Source of the DNA: Lutraria lutraria
Taxonomy: Eukaryota > Mollusca > Bivalvia > Venerida > Mactridae
Direction: 5' to 3'
DNA: 64,000 nucleotides
Assembly (NCBI GenBank): GCA_964023205.1
Contig: OZ026840.1
Coordinates: 15,356,454-15,420,453, forward strand
This document shows, in pieces, positions 40,101 through 52,100 of the stretch (position 1 is the stretch's first letter; each line of letters starts with the position of its first letter). Position numbers and translations under genes: made by a program. Below the pieces are notes generated by a model, which was given only the letters and a program-made list of their open reading frames with translations, did no database searches and had not been told where the DNA came from.

Positions 40101-43100
40101 TTAATGTCTGAATAGGAAGTATGAATTATTAATAAATGACCAAACAGACAGACAATTAAAATACTGAATGAACAGAAGAAAGGAGGAATGGATGAAGTGA
40201 GTGAGGGAAAAACAGGGCCCATTTTCCTAAAATTGGGAAGGGGTCTTAGCCTTTCGTGTTAGGAAATTCAACCATATAGAAGATAGAAAGTTGCATTAGT
40301 TTATTAATTGAAAATTAATGATGAAACAGGAGCCTGGACATCATAATGTATTTATGGGTCATTCTTTAACCAAAAATTGAAAAAGAAGCTTTTTGCCATT
40401 GGGAAGTCACCCAATATTCTCAGCCCTCTATTATAGAAGGAAAAAAGGCCTTGCAGAAGCTGGCCAGCTATATGACTCACAATGAGCAATATTGATATTT
40501 TCAAGTATACTGTACTGTTAGTTTGTTGTTTATAACTAACATGTAATCTTGTAAGTTTGTATAAAAGTTTATAATGTACAGTTCGAGGGCTCAGCGCAAC
40601 ACTGTCATAACTTGTTCTTATTTCAATATGAGTTACGACACTGTTGCGCTGAACCCTCGACTGTTAGTCATGCAGTCAGTGATTTAAAAAGTCGACTCAT
40701 GTTTAATTCACACAGTAAATTGTCTGGTAAACTAAACTTATAAATTCTCTTTGTGTGCAATTATTCACATTTCAGCTGATCAATCAATTTACTTTCTTAC
40801 TAACATGCATTTATCATTTGATTGACAAGTCAGATTCGTTCATGAATCAGGGGTTGATACATTCGGCATCATTCTGGAAATCCGGATTTTGAGATGCCTT
40901 CTGTTCATAAGTTTTTGACTTTCAATTACATTACCGTCTCAATGTTTCTTTTATTGTTTATATTTGATTTGTATCTATGGCGATATTTCATTTTTAATGC
41001 TTTCTAAGATTAATGTATGATAAAACATACTGGTTGTATAATACTGTATTTTACTGTTGATTTAGTATGAATGCATGCACTTTTAATATATTCTGCTTCT
41101 AGTCTTTTTTGCTTTTTTCACATTTTGAGCTTTTGAAGTCATGATTTATATTTAATTTTCAACTTTAATCGAATGATTATCAACCATAGCAAACTGGAGT
41201 TATGTCCCCTTTGATCAAGTTATTTGAAGGAGGGGCAGAAGAATTTATTTGTTTTTAAAGAGTTACTGCCCTTTGCTGGTTTTTATATACTTATTTTAAG
41301 ATGCTGCTATGTTTGATAGTCATTTTAAAATCCCTTTTCACCATTGCATAAACTTAAAAATGTTCATGACTTCTTCAGTTATGATACTCAGTTTCAATAA
41401 TATCTATAGATCGAGTATCAGTATGAATTAATGTCCCCCTTACACATGGTGTGTGATGTTTCGCTAAATTTTATCCACATTTTGAAGTTAGTGGAATTGT
41501 TTTTTAGACATATCAGATACAATGTGAATGACTCTTGAAGCATTTAGATTTCTCGAAGGTAAAATGCAAATGTGATGTTTAATTTAAGGGGATGGGGGCT
41601 TGTTTTTAAGGGAAGTGTATTTATTAAAGCGTCGTTTTTACATAGTGTTAATGCACATGATTAAACATATAGTACAAAATATATTTGAAAGATTAAAAAA
41701 AAAAGTTTTGCTTTGGAGTTGAGGGATTTTATTTATCCAATACATTTATAATAATAATACATGTATTTAGCCGGTACTTTTGTTCAGCTTTTCACAATGG
41801 GTGTAGTGTTGTGTGTGTGTGTTTTTTTCATACTTATTGTAGTGTGATATGTATTCTCTGTATTTCAGCTTTGCTTGACAAATCCACTAGTCCTGCAGGC
41901 AATGGTACGTTAACCAATCCAGAATGATCACAGCAGTCAAAATTTCCATGTTTCATAATTCACATTTCCTGATTTAGGGTTCACAGTTTATTGTTACAGT
42001 CTGTTTAGGGCGGGGAAGTGGGAGATCACAGTCAAAATTTCCATGTTTCATAATTCACATTTCCTTATTAGGGTTCACAGGTTATTGTTACAGGGCGGGG
42101 AAGTGGGCGATGAAATTGTGATGGCAGTAGAAATTCATGTTTCTGTCTTTGGACCATGTAGTGTTGCAAGCATCTCTAAGGGTTAAGGAAAAGGGGCTAA
42201 GTGGGAGGAGCTAATTTAAGAGGCTTGATTATGCACAAACTGCATGAGTTATTATTAATTTGGCATAAAAAATATTCATTTTGATCATTAATTTCAGTTG
42301 TCTCGAAAATTTCTGTTTATTTGAAAAGCTGTTTAAAGTCATTTACATTTTGTGTACCCTTTGGCCTTCTGCGCTTGTTAATGCATTGTAATGCTGTTTT
42401 ATTTAACTGAGGCTCCTTTTTTAGTTGGGGGAGTTTGGGGGGGGGGGGACATCAGACAAGCATCCAAGTTGATGTTGAACATTTTCCGATTAATTTAACC
42501 TATTTCCATGAAGAACAACCTGCATTTTGTTCAAAATACTAACTTTGACATTTAATTCTTACATTTGTTTTGCAGTCCTAGCTGAAAATAAAAATGGTTA
42601 ATATTTTATTCTTATATGTCTTACATACAATAAATAGGATAGAAGTTTTACTTTGTTTATTTAAGATCTTCATGTCATTGGATTTGATTTAATGCTTAAC
42701 TCTGGAAAATAGTTATGAAAGATTTTTTTTTATTTCATTTTTTTTGGGTTCAAATTTCACAAATATGATATTAATTCTGATGTTATTCACATGTTAAGTT
42801 GAGATTGAATTTTCATCCCGACCCCCGAAATAGCTGGTTTTTCCTCATAGAATGTTACCTATCATCATTACCATTTTTTATGTTTATTTATTTCATGGAT
42901 ACCATTTGAGGTTTTCCTGTAGTTTTAATTTGTCTGTTTAGGGTAATTCAGGACTGGTGGATTGTGTGACGCGGAAACTTTTGCTTGCAGTTACTTCATT
43001 GCATTGTTATTTCTTTCTGTGTACCAACATATAGATACATGTAGCTCTCCATCTTTTTACCTTGCCAATTATATAGGTCAATTGCATGCTTCATCTTAAC

Positions 43101-46100
43101 GAGCTGTAACGTATTATTAAACTTGACCCATTTATGAAAATTTAATTTATAAATGCAAGTTTCTTGTGATCAAAAGTCATTGTTTTGATATCAGTACTTT
43201 AAAGTAAGAAATTATTGCCAGGAAATTTATGATTTGGGTTTTGATATTAAATTGTTACCATGGTAAAAACAAATGTAAATTCCATATCACAAAGTTCTCG
43301 TTATTTCAATTTCACGTTACAGCTCATTAATTTCAAAGCACTGCTCATAAATTTCGAAAACTTGGCTGTCTATAATGGTTATTGAAGTTTCATGTATTTC
43401 CTTCTATTCTTACTAACAATAATATCTCGTATTTCCTGTAACAACTAACATGCACAATAATATGTTGAATGATATTTGTTATAGTTATTAAAGTTATTTT
43501 GTTGTCCTTCACATTTCTATAATTTTTTAACTGGCCCTGTAGTAACTGTGTCTAATTTCCAAGATCCATGATTTAAGAATATTTAGGGAAGAATTCAAGT
43601 ATTTTTATGCCATTTTGTGCAATCTGTTATTCGGCATTATTCCTAATAAAAAGATACTTTTCCCCACTGAGAGAAAAATTTCCCATCTTAAGTAAAAAAA
43701 ACAATTTTAGATACTACTTAAAGAAAGAATTTTGGTCTTTAAAAATTCTCCAATTTGGTGTTACACATTTTTTCAACCTTCCTTACTTTATTGTTTTGGT
43801 CCAGTAACTGAAAGCCACCCCCGCCCCGGTTAGCTCAGTGGTTATCACATGTGTAATTGTCCTTCACCTCGGAATTATGTGGAGTAGCTTGGTAGTAGCT
43901 TGCGGATAGAATGTGGTTAGTACTGGTTAAGGCCTAAATGAAGTCCAGGAAAGCTGGTTAGGATAACTACCTGCCACAATATGACTGAAATGATGTTGAA
44001 AATGGCTATAAATAACTGTATAATGAAATAAATAAGAAACCATGAACATAACTTTGTTTTTGCGTAACGTCCATCTTCTTTAATCTTTGGCATGTTTGGC
44101 ATGTTACGGAGAAAACGGAATCCAACTCATGGTTGAATTTGTTGAGATGGTCTGTAGATTTGTCAACGTTCCTTGTTAGACACAGCCCTGGCCTCTTATC
44201 ATGCTGTAATAATCTTTTTAGGTTCCTGTTAGCTCGGCTGTTATCTAAGAAAATGTCGAGCTATAATCTGATCACTGCGTCATCTGTGTCTGTGTGAAAA
44301 CTTTAATGTAGCTCATACCTCAGAAACTTTAAAAGGTAGCAACATGAAACTTCATAGGTGGATAGATCTCACTGAGGCAGTGAACAGACGAGCATTTATT
44401 GGCACTGCTTGCGTCTTGTTTTGTTTCAATAATGTAATTATTTTATTGATATTAAAAATTATGGTGGTTTTCAACAGTCTTTCAATTATATCCCAGCATG
44501 CATGCAGTTAGCTAGTTTTCCTTGTTTTTGTATTTGTACTAACCCTGTTCTCCGTAATTTACTTTATACTTAGCGGCATTAATTCTCGGTGGTTGTGGAC
44601 ACATGGACTTAGACATAATGTCTCCTACCAAATACACACAGATAATTTACTAACCCAAAATGCATAGACATTAATTGATAATTTAGACCAGATAATCTAT
44701 GAATAATGACCAACTGTGATTTAAGACCATGTTATCCCACATCCTTTCATGGCCTTCATTCACTGGCTGTGCATTATGAGTATCTATCTTCTCTACATTC
44801 TATGGCTGTATAATCAAGTTTTACTATTATAAATCACTTTCTTGACATTTCAACTTAGTAAAACTTGCAACTTAATGTGTGTAATTGTGTAATAGGCATA
44901 TATATAATAAAAACTGTTTCAATTGATTATGAACATGTACCATCATAGAATTCCCTCTGCTTACGTGTATGTCAGGGCTATCACTAGTTCATCAAGGTAA
45001 ATTAAGAGCTCATTATCACCATGGTAATCCCGAAACGACCCTTACAAAGAAAGCCCTATATTCTACATGATTGTTACTGTTCCGACAGCTGCATTGCCCT
45101 ATTTGTATGCATATACATTTGTGCTAGTTTCAGAACATGCTAAATGCATGCGTCTGTTTTGTTTGTTTATTGAATGGAACAATTTTATGACTGCTAGCAG
45201 CTTTGAAGCATGATGTTTTTGCTTATTTATGTGTCTGATAGGAAATGAAATAATGACATAAAATGAATCCATGGAATTTTGTTAAGGCAGCCTTAATAAT
45301 CCGTTCCTTTGAACACATGCATAATAAATGCACCATCATTCTGCTTGCATGTTTTTGATGACTAATTTTTACTCTTTTGAATTCAATGTACAGACTGACA
45401 GCAAATTAGGCCAGACATTTTTATTATGGATTTTCTCAGCAGATTTCTTTCTTACGAGCAAAACTTCAGTGTAGGGCTTGGGTAGAAAGAGAAAATAAGA
45501 ATGACGTAAGGCCATAATAAATGTTATCCCACACCCCCTCTGTCCCTCTGTCGGTCCATTCAAATTTTGGTCAAGAAATAGTTCATGGATTGGTTTCATA
45601 TTTTACAAGGTGTATGAATAAAATGCAGGTCATGTTCGATTTCTGATCCAAACATTTTCACAACAGTTGTGGCCCCTTTATGACTTATAGTTCAGGGGAT
45701 CATTTTATATATCAACAAATCTTTGCTGAAGTATGGCTCTTGTTCACTCTTAGCCACATTTCTCTATTTTGCCATTCAGTTTGTTTGTCCTGTGTGTAAA
45801 ATGTTGGATGGGAAATAATGTCTCTATACTGACGTGTATGCAAATACAATGTAAGGTAAATGACCGTATGTAGAGTCACTCTGTATGCACAATGAATATA
45901 TAACTAAGAAACAGTTTGTTCATCTTGACATAAACTTAAACAAAGACTTAGGTCACATCATGGTCATTGTCCTGTGGTCGATGAAAACAAAGAATTAAAT
46001 CATTGTCCTTAAAATCATAGTTAAGCTGTTTGTTAACCTGACGTGTTCCAAAAAAAAAAATGATAGAGCAGGTAGATGTTATCTTTAAATTGTTTTCTTT

Positions 46101-49100
46101 TATGCTTTAGAGGCACAATTTGTCCCCAAATATTTATGTAATACCATGATTGTTTGCATTTTTTTCAAGGGTTGTCACCAAAAAATAGAAAATAGATTTG
46201 ATCAGGCGACCAGAAACACAATCTGTTTTTATCTGGCCTTATGACCAGCATTTTCTGTTCTCTTTAAGTTGAATTTTGAATTTTTCTACCCTTTAAAAGA
46301 AAGAGAGATTTGAAGTGAGAATTTCATTGGAACTTATCAAACTAAAATCTCTAATAATTTTTGTGCGGAACATTGTGATGGGTGAATGCCTGCATGTTTC
46401 GAATACGCTGGAATCTTGCTCCAAGCAGTTTGCTGTAAATATGAATCATTGATTGTTGACTGTTTCTGTAGTTAATATTAAACATTTTGTGTGTTTTGTA
46501 AATCTCATACAGCGATACACTCTTCCTCATGTCATTAAGTTTGTCTAGCAGTTCATTAGTTGCCAAATATTCCATAATGATAAATACCTTTCCTCTAATT
46601 AGTACCTTTCCTCTAATTAGTACCTTTCCTCTAATTAGTACCTTTCCTCTAATTAGTACCTTTTCTCTAATTAGTACCTTTTCTCTAATTAATACCTTTT
46701 CTCTAATTAGTATCTTTTCTCTAATTAGTACCTTTCCTCTAATTAGTACCTTTTCTCTAATTAGTACCTTTTCTCTAATTAGTACCTTTTCTCTAATTAG
46801 TACCTTTCCTCTAATTAGTACCTTTCCTCTAATTAGTACCTTTTCTCTAATTAGTACCTTTTCTCTAATTAGTACCTTTTCTCTAATTAGTACCTTTCCT
46901 CTATTTAATTCCCCACCACCATTCTTGAGAAAAATAAGAGGCTCACAAGAGGTTCCTTTAGAATAAAAAAAAAATTAAAACTCAAGATCTAATACCCCAG
47001 AGGGATAAGTTTGTAAGGGAATATAGTGAAATGTGGTGATGGTGAACTCGGGTATTTTCGACTTTTTTGTAGTGAATGATAAGATGGGTGTTTATAATTG
47101 ATTGTCTATAATGTCTAATAACGTATGAAATGATGCATGTTTTCTATATTTTCAGCTGTTCAAGAAGAAAGACAGAGAAATAAGGAGAAAGGAGAGGGCG
47201 AAGCTGAGAGTACTGTGAATGCTAATTCTGACATGCCCGTAGATAAAGTATTGGAAGCTGAGCTAGCCGTGGAACCCAAAAATGATACCTATATTGATGC
47301 GCAGGTAAGAATGAGAGATGACTGACAGATTGTGAAGGGTCAGGACTCGACAAATCAGTTCGTCCTCTCGTAATTATGAGTAGAAATTGACTCAGGATAA
47401 GTTGAAATTTCTGTAAAAATAGATAAATTTCTTAGCTTGTTGTCCAGCTGTATGAGTAACCTGAATAAAAATTAGTTGAGCCCTAAGAGTGAAGTTACTC
47501 ATTAACTGACCCGCCTCCTCGGTTGAGTGGTTAAAGTCGCTGACTTCAAATCACTGTAACCTCTCACTGAATGAGGGTCGTGGGTTCGAGTCCTGCTACC
47601 GACCATGTCTCTTTATGTGAGAAAGTATAGGCAGTTACTTACGGAGGATGGGAGTCTAGTACTAGTTCTTCCTAGGAGCGATGCTTAGGTGAACTGTCCG
47701 CCTCATATGGATCTTGACTGTTGAAAAGGGGCGTAAAGCTCTATATAAACAAACAAAACTCATTAACTACTGTGTATGAGCAAGACAATGAAGTAATAAT
47801 GGATCTGGAAGGGCCAAAATATGATTTTAGTGATTTTACGAAACTGAAAAAGCATTATATTGTTAACAAAAAGATTAGATCATCTGTTTGAGTCTCTTAA
47901 CTGAGTTATATCAATTTTAATATCCCCACTTGTAATAGAGGGGCTATAAATTATAGGAGTCTCTTTGTCTGTCTGTCTGTCTGTCCCAAATTTTTCCAGG
48001 CTGCAACTTGGTTATTCAAGAAATGGTGGATTATAAAATAATTAAGTTACTGCAATTGTTAACCATAATTAGATGATGTGTCACTCAAAACACTCTTGAC
48101 TATAACTCCAAGGGCAAGGCCACACTTACTTAAGTAATAGCCTATAGAATTTCTGAAAAAAAATCTTCATACCTCAGATATTTGAACATTCTGTGTTAAA
48201 GCGACATGTGTGGATATTTCATCACTCCTTTGGCAAAGCTGTAATTTAGGTATGTCCTGATTTGTCAAAGTAAGCCTTGAACTAAATTTGGTTACCCTGT
48301 GTATATTTTGAAATGTTTTCTAAGAAAAGGATGGTTCATTAATTCAAGGGGAGACTTCTTTGTTTGGGAATTTTCCTTTGCATAATAATTATTAAGTGAA
48401 TGATTTTATTAGCCTGTCTGTTTTCATAGAAAAAGTCCAGCTATTAGGATTATTCCGGTATCTGCGTCTTGCAGAAACTTTAATGTAGCTCATAACTCAG
48501 AAATTACAAAAGGTAGCAATACAAAACTTCATATGTGGATAGATCTCACTGAGGTGATGAATAGACAAGTGTTGGCACTACTTGTGGCCCTCTTGTTATT
48601 GTATACTGTAGAACGCTTTAATTTCGCTAGGTCAGAATTTCGCATTGTTTTTTTTGTGTTAAAAATCTGCTGTTTTCTTTATTCGCGTATTTATGAATTT
48701 GCGACGTCGTCAGGCAGAATTAAAGTGCGATCAAAGACACGCTGTCATTGCTTTGATATGTGTATGTCACACATGATCTGTTAGACATTTAAGTTGTGAT
48801 TCAGTGTTTTATATCTAATAAAGCATAATAACAATAGATTGATTATAGTTTGGGATTGTTGTGGAAGTTATGTTTTACAAACAGTAGGTAAGTGTGAAAA
48901 ACTGTTACTAGTATGTTCAAACGATGTCCAAAATTGTTCAACAAACGATAGTTCAGTAAAAGCAATATTATAAAAAAATAGATTGCAAACATTAAAGGTA
49001 CATGTTTATTGTTAATTTATTGCTTTCAACAGATTAAGTAAACTGATTATTCTACAATAAAATACTCATGCAGAATAAGTTGCGTATTTTTGGCCATACT

Positions 49101-52100
49101 CAATTTCGAATGCATAAAACTCAGCATTTATACCTTTGCGAGGTATTCGATTCGCGAATATTAGCGAAAATAAAACTAACGCGAATTAAACTAGTTCTAC
49201 AGTATAATGTGACAGTGTGTTTCTTATTATTAAGAGGCACGAAAGTTGTTTGTAAAACCTTTTAAAGTTGTACAAAGGCTGATAAAATCTCAAACTGATA
49301 AAATGCTGGACTATTAAGTCAATTAAATTTATGTTGCGTAAAATTGTTTTAGAATTGCGTCATTTTGCAGTGGCAATAACAACATAACAAAATGATAAAA
49401 CTGTGAATTTAAACATGCCCGGCTCCTTTAGCAAAAAATCATTAACAAGAAATGTATTTAGCTTTGATAAAACATTGAAAAAATTGTTTGTTGAATTTTA
49501 TTTTCTAAGTTACCTCCCTTTCATTTCTATTAATAGTTACATATTGTTATAACTTGTCAAAATTTACAAGTCACTTCCAATATTCATTATTTTAGATTCA
49601 GGTACTTGGGTATGGTTGAACCCCGTTCTTATCATATATAAACAATTAGTCTGCTGATGATAGGACTGCCGGAAATAGCTTTATACACTTTACGTTAATA
49701 TTTGTCAAAGATAACATACAATCCTCAGGAAGAAGGAAAAATGTTGGGAATTAAATGTGTCCATTATGTGGAGTTTGCTGTTTTTGAGAGGTTTCATGCT
49801 CTTTCCCCTGTCTGAATAGAATATATTTTCCCCCTGAATTTATAAAAAAAATCCCTTTCAGTAAAATCTTATTTTCTTGAAAATATTTTTGATAAAAATG
49901 ATCATTTAATTCACCTGTTGGGTAGCTATTTGTCTGTACCCATCTAGGTTATAACCCATTGATAATTAAATGTTGGAAGGATATATCGAGGGCTCAGCGC
50001 AACACTGTTGTAACTTGTTCTTATTTCAATATGAGTTACGACACTGTTGCGCTGAACCCTCGATATATACATTGCCATTATGTACTGTTCCCCTTTTTTC
50101 CCTCAAGAAGCAAATTTTCCCTGTTCTAAGGGCCCCACCACCTCTTCCTTATGATTAAATAAAAAACACTGGCCTATATTCACAGTTAACCGTTTACTAA
50201 GAAGTGTCTTTAAATACTGATGCATGAAATTGAACCTACTTATGCAAGAAAAGTTTTCTTACCCAAACAGTCATGTATCTTTGGTGCTGATCCTGTAGTT
50301 TCTGCCAGTAAGTCCAAAGTACAAATAATTATAGATGAATTGTACTCAAAAGTCTATAAGATTTATTTAGAATGTTAGATAAGAAATTTTTACGACTTAC
50401 CTTCTATAATTTTTTCGGTAAAAACATGGTTATTTTATTACTAGCCTTATTAAAATATATTTACAGAAAGATGCTGTTACAAACATATGTCAGGCGGCAG
50501 ATAAACAGTTATTTACTCTTGTTGAATGGGCAAAACGTATACCTCATTTCACTGAGTTACCACTGGATGACCAAGTTATACTCCTAAGAGCCGGTAAGTA
50601 TTAACGAAATATTAATGATAAAAATTGAGAATGGAGACTAATGACTACTTCATAAATTTTACTCAGTCTGTCTAATCCAGTCTGGAATTCCAGATTAAAG
50701 TTTGTCTGGACCAGTCTGGTATTACAACTTATAGTTTATCCGGACCAGTCTAGAATTACAGCGTATAGTTTATATGGACCAGTCTAGAATTACAGCTTAT
50801 AGTTTATCTGGACCAGTCTAGAATTACAGCTTATAGTTTATCTAGACCAGTCTAGAATTACAGCTTATAGTTTATCTGGACTAGTCTGGAAGTACAGCTT
50901 ATAGTTTATATGAACCAGTGTGGAGTTACAGCATTAACTCTTCTTGACCAGTCTAGAATTACAGCATTAAGTTTATCTGAACCCATCTAGAATTACAGCT
51001 TTTAGTTCTGCTTCATCTGGACCAGTCTGGAATTACAGCATTTAGTTTGACTGGACCCATCTAGAATAACAGCTTACAGTTTATCTGGACCGGTCTAGAA
51101 CTACAGCTTACAGTTTATCTGGACCAGTCTGGAATTACAGCTTGGTGTTTATCTGAACCAGTCTAGAATAACAGCGTAAAGTTTATCTGGACCAGTCTGG
51201 AATTATATCTTGTCTGGACCAGTCTGGAATTTTGACTTTGAATATTACTGATTGGCACAAATGACTGCAGTCTAAATACATGTACTGTTGAAAAAAAGCA
51301 CACGAAATTATTTGTGATGAATGTTTTTGTTTTGTTGTATATAGGATGGAATGAGTTATTGATAGCTGCCTTCTCTCATCGATCTATCTCGGTTAAAGAT
51401 GGTATACTGTTAGCTACAGGACTCCACGTTCACAGAAGCAGTGCCCATCAAGCTGGTGTCGGCACCATATTCGATCGAGTTCTCACAGAACTTGTGTCAA
51501 AAATGCGGGAAATGAAGATGGATAAGTCTGAACTTGGATGCCTTCGAGCTATTGTTCTCTTTAACCCTGGTATGAGATTTAAAATTTGTTCAATTTCTCA
51601 ATCTTGATTATGTGAACTCGGCACTTTTTATGCTCCTGCCATTTGAAATGGCAGAAGGCATAGTGTTTCCCCTGTCAGTCCTTCTGTCTGTCCGGCCAAA
51701 TTTTGGTTCTGAGCGATATCTCGAGAAATATATCATGCATTGGTTTCATATCAATTTCGATATCTGTCAAAATCAGAATATTTCACAGGAGTTATGGCCC
51801 TTTTTTTGACTTGGTGGTGACATTCGTGTCTTACAGACAGATTTCTAGTTTAAAATCTTGACATTCAGTCAACAATGTAAAATATATACTAGAATAATGA
51901 GAAGAAAATAATATACAACAGCATTTACATGTTATTAATTAATCTGTGAAATAAAATTACAAAATTTTATTACTTTATATTTAAGCTTTCTGGTCATATC
52001 TGGTGCACATAGCAATAAAATTTACTTCCATCAGAACAGGGACCAATTACAGCCCTTAATTATTATATGATCTCTCTAGGGTATATTCAATGTATAAGTG

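Larger units (their letters stand above)
31498..47155 (+). other. RXR intron 3 (15.7 kb), split by the cassette microexon
   Basis: It joins the second zinc-finger exon to the hinge exon. Apart from the 36-nt exon at 41869 I see no coding sequence. Its contents are dispersed repeats, a long-inverted-repeat element, a nested hAT element, a 78-bp hairpin, a SINE and an 18-bp minisatellite. Segments not covered by those entries (for example 32000-35900 and 42120-43800) show only AT-rich non-coding sequence to me. Confidence 0.8.

Noticed and set aside
46529..46966. 145-codon open frame with a repeating STFPLI pattern
   Set aside because: It is the 18-bp intronic minisatellite read in frame, with no start context and no similarity to a protein.
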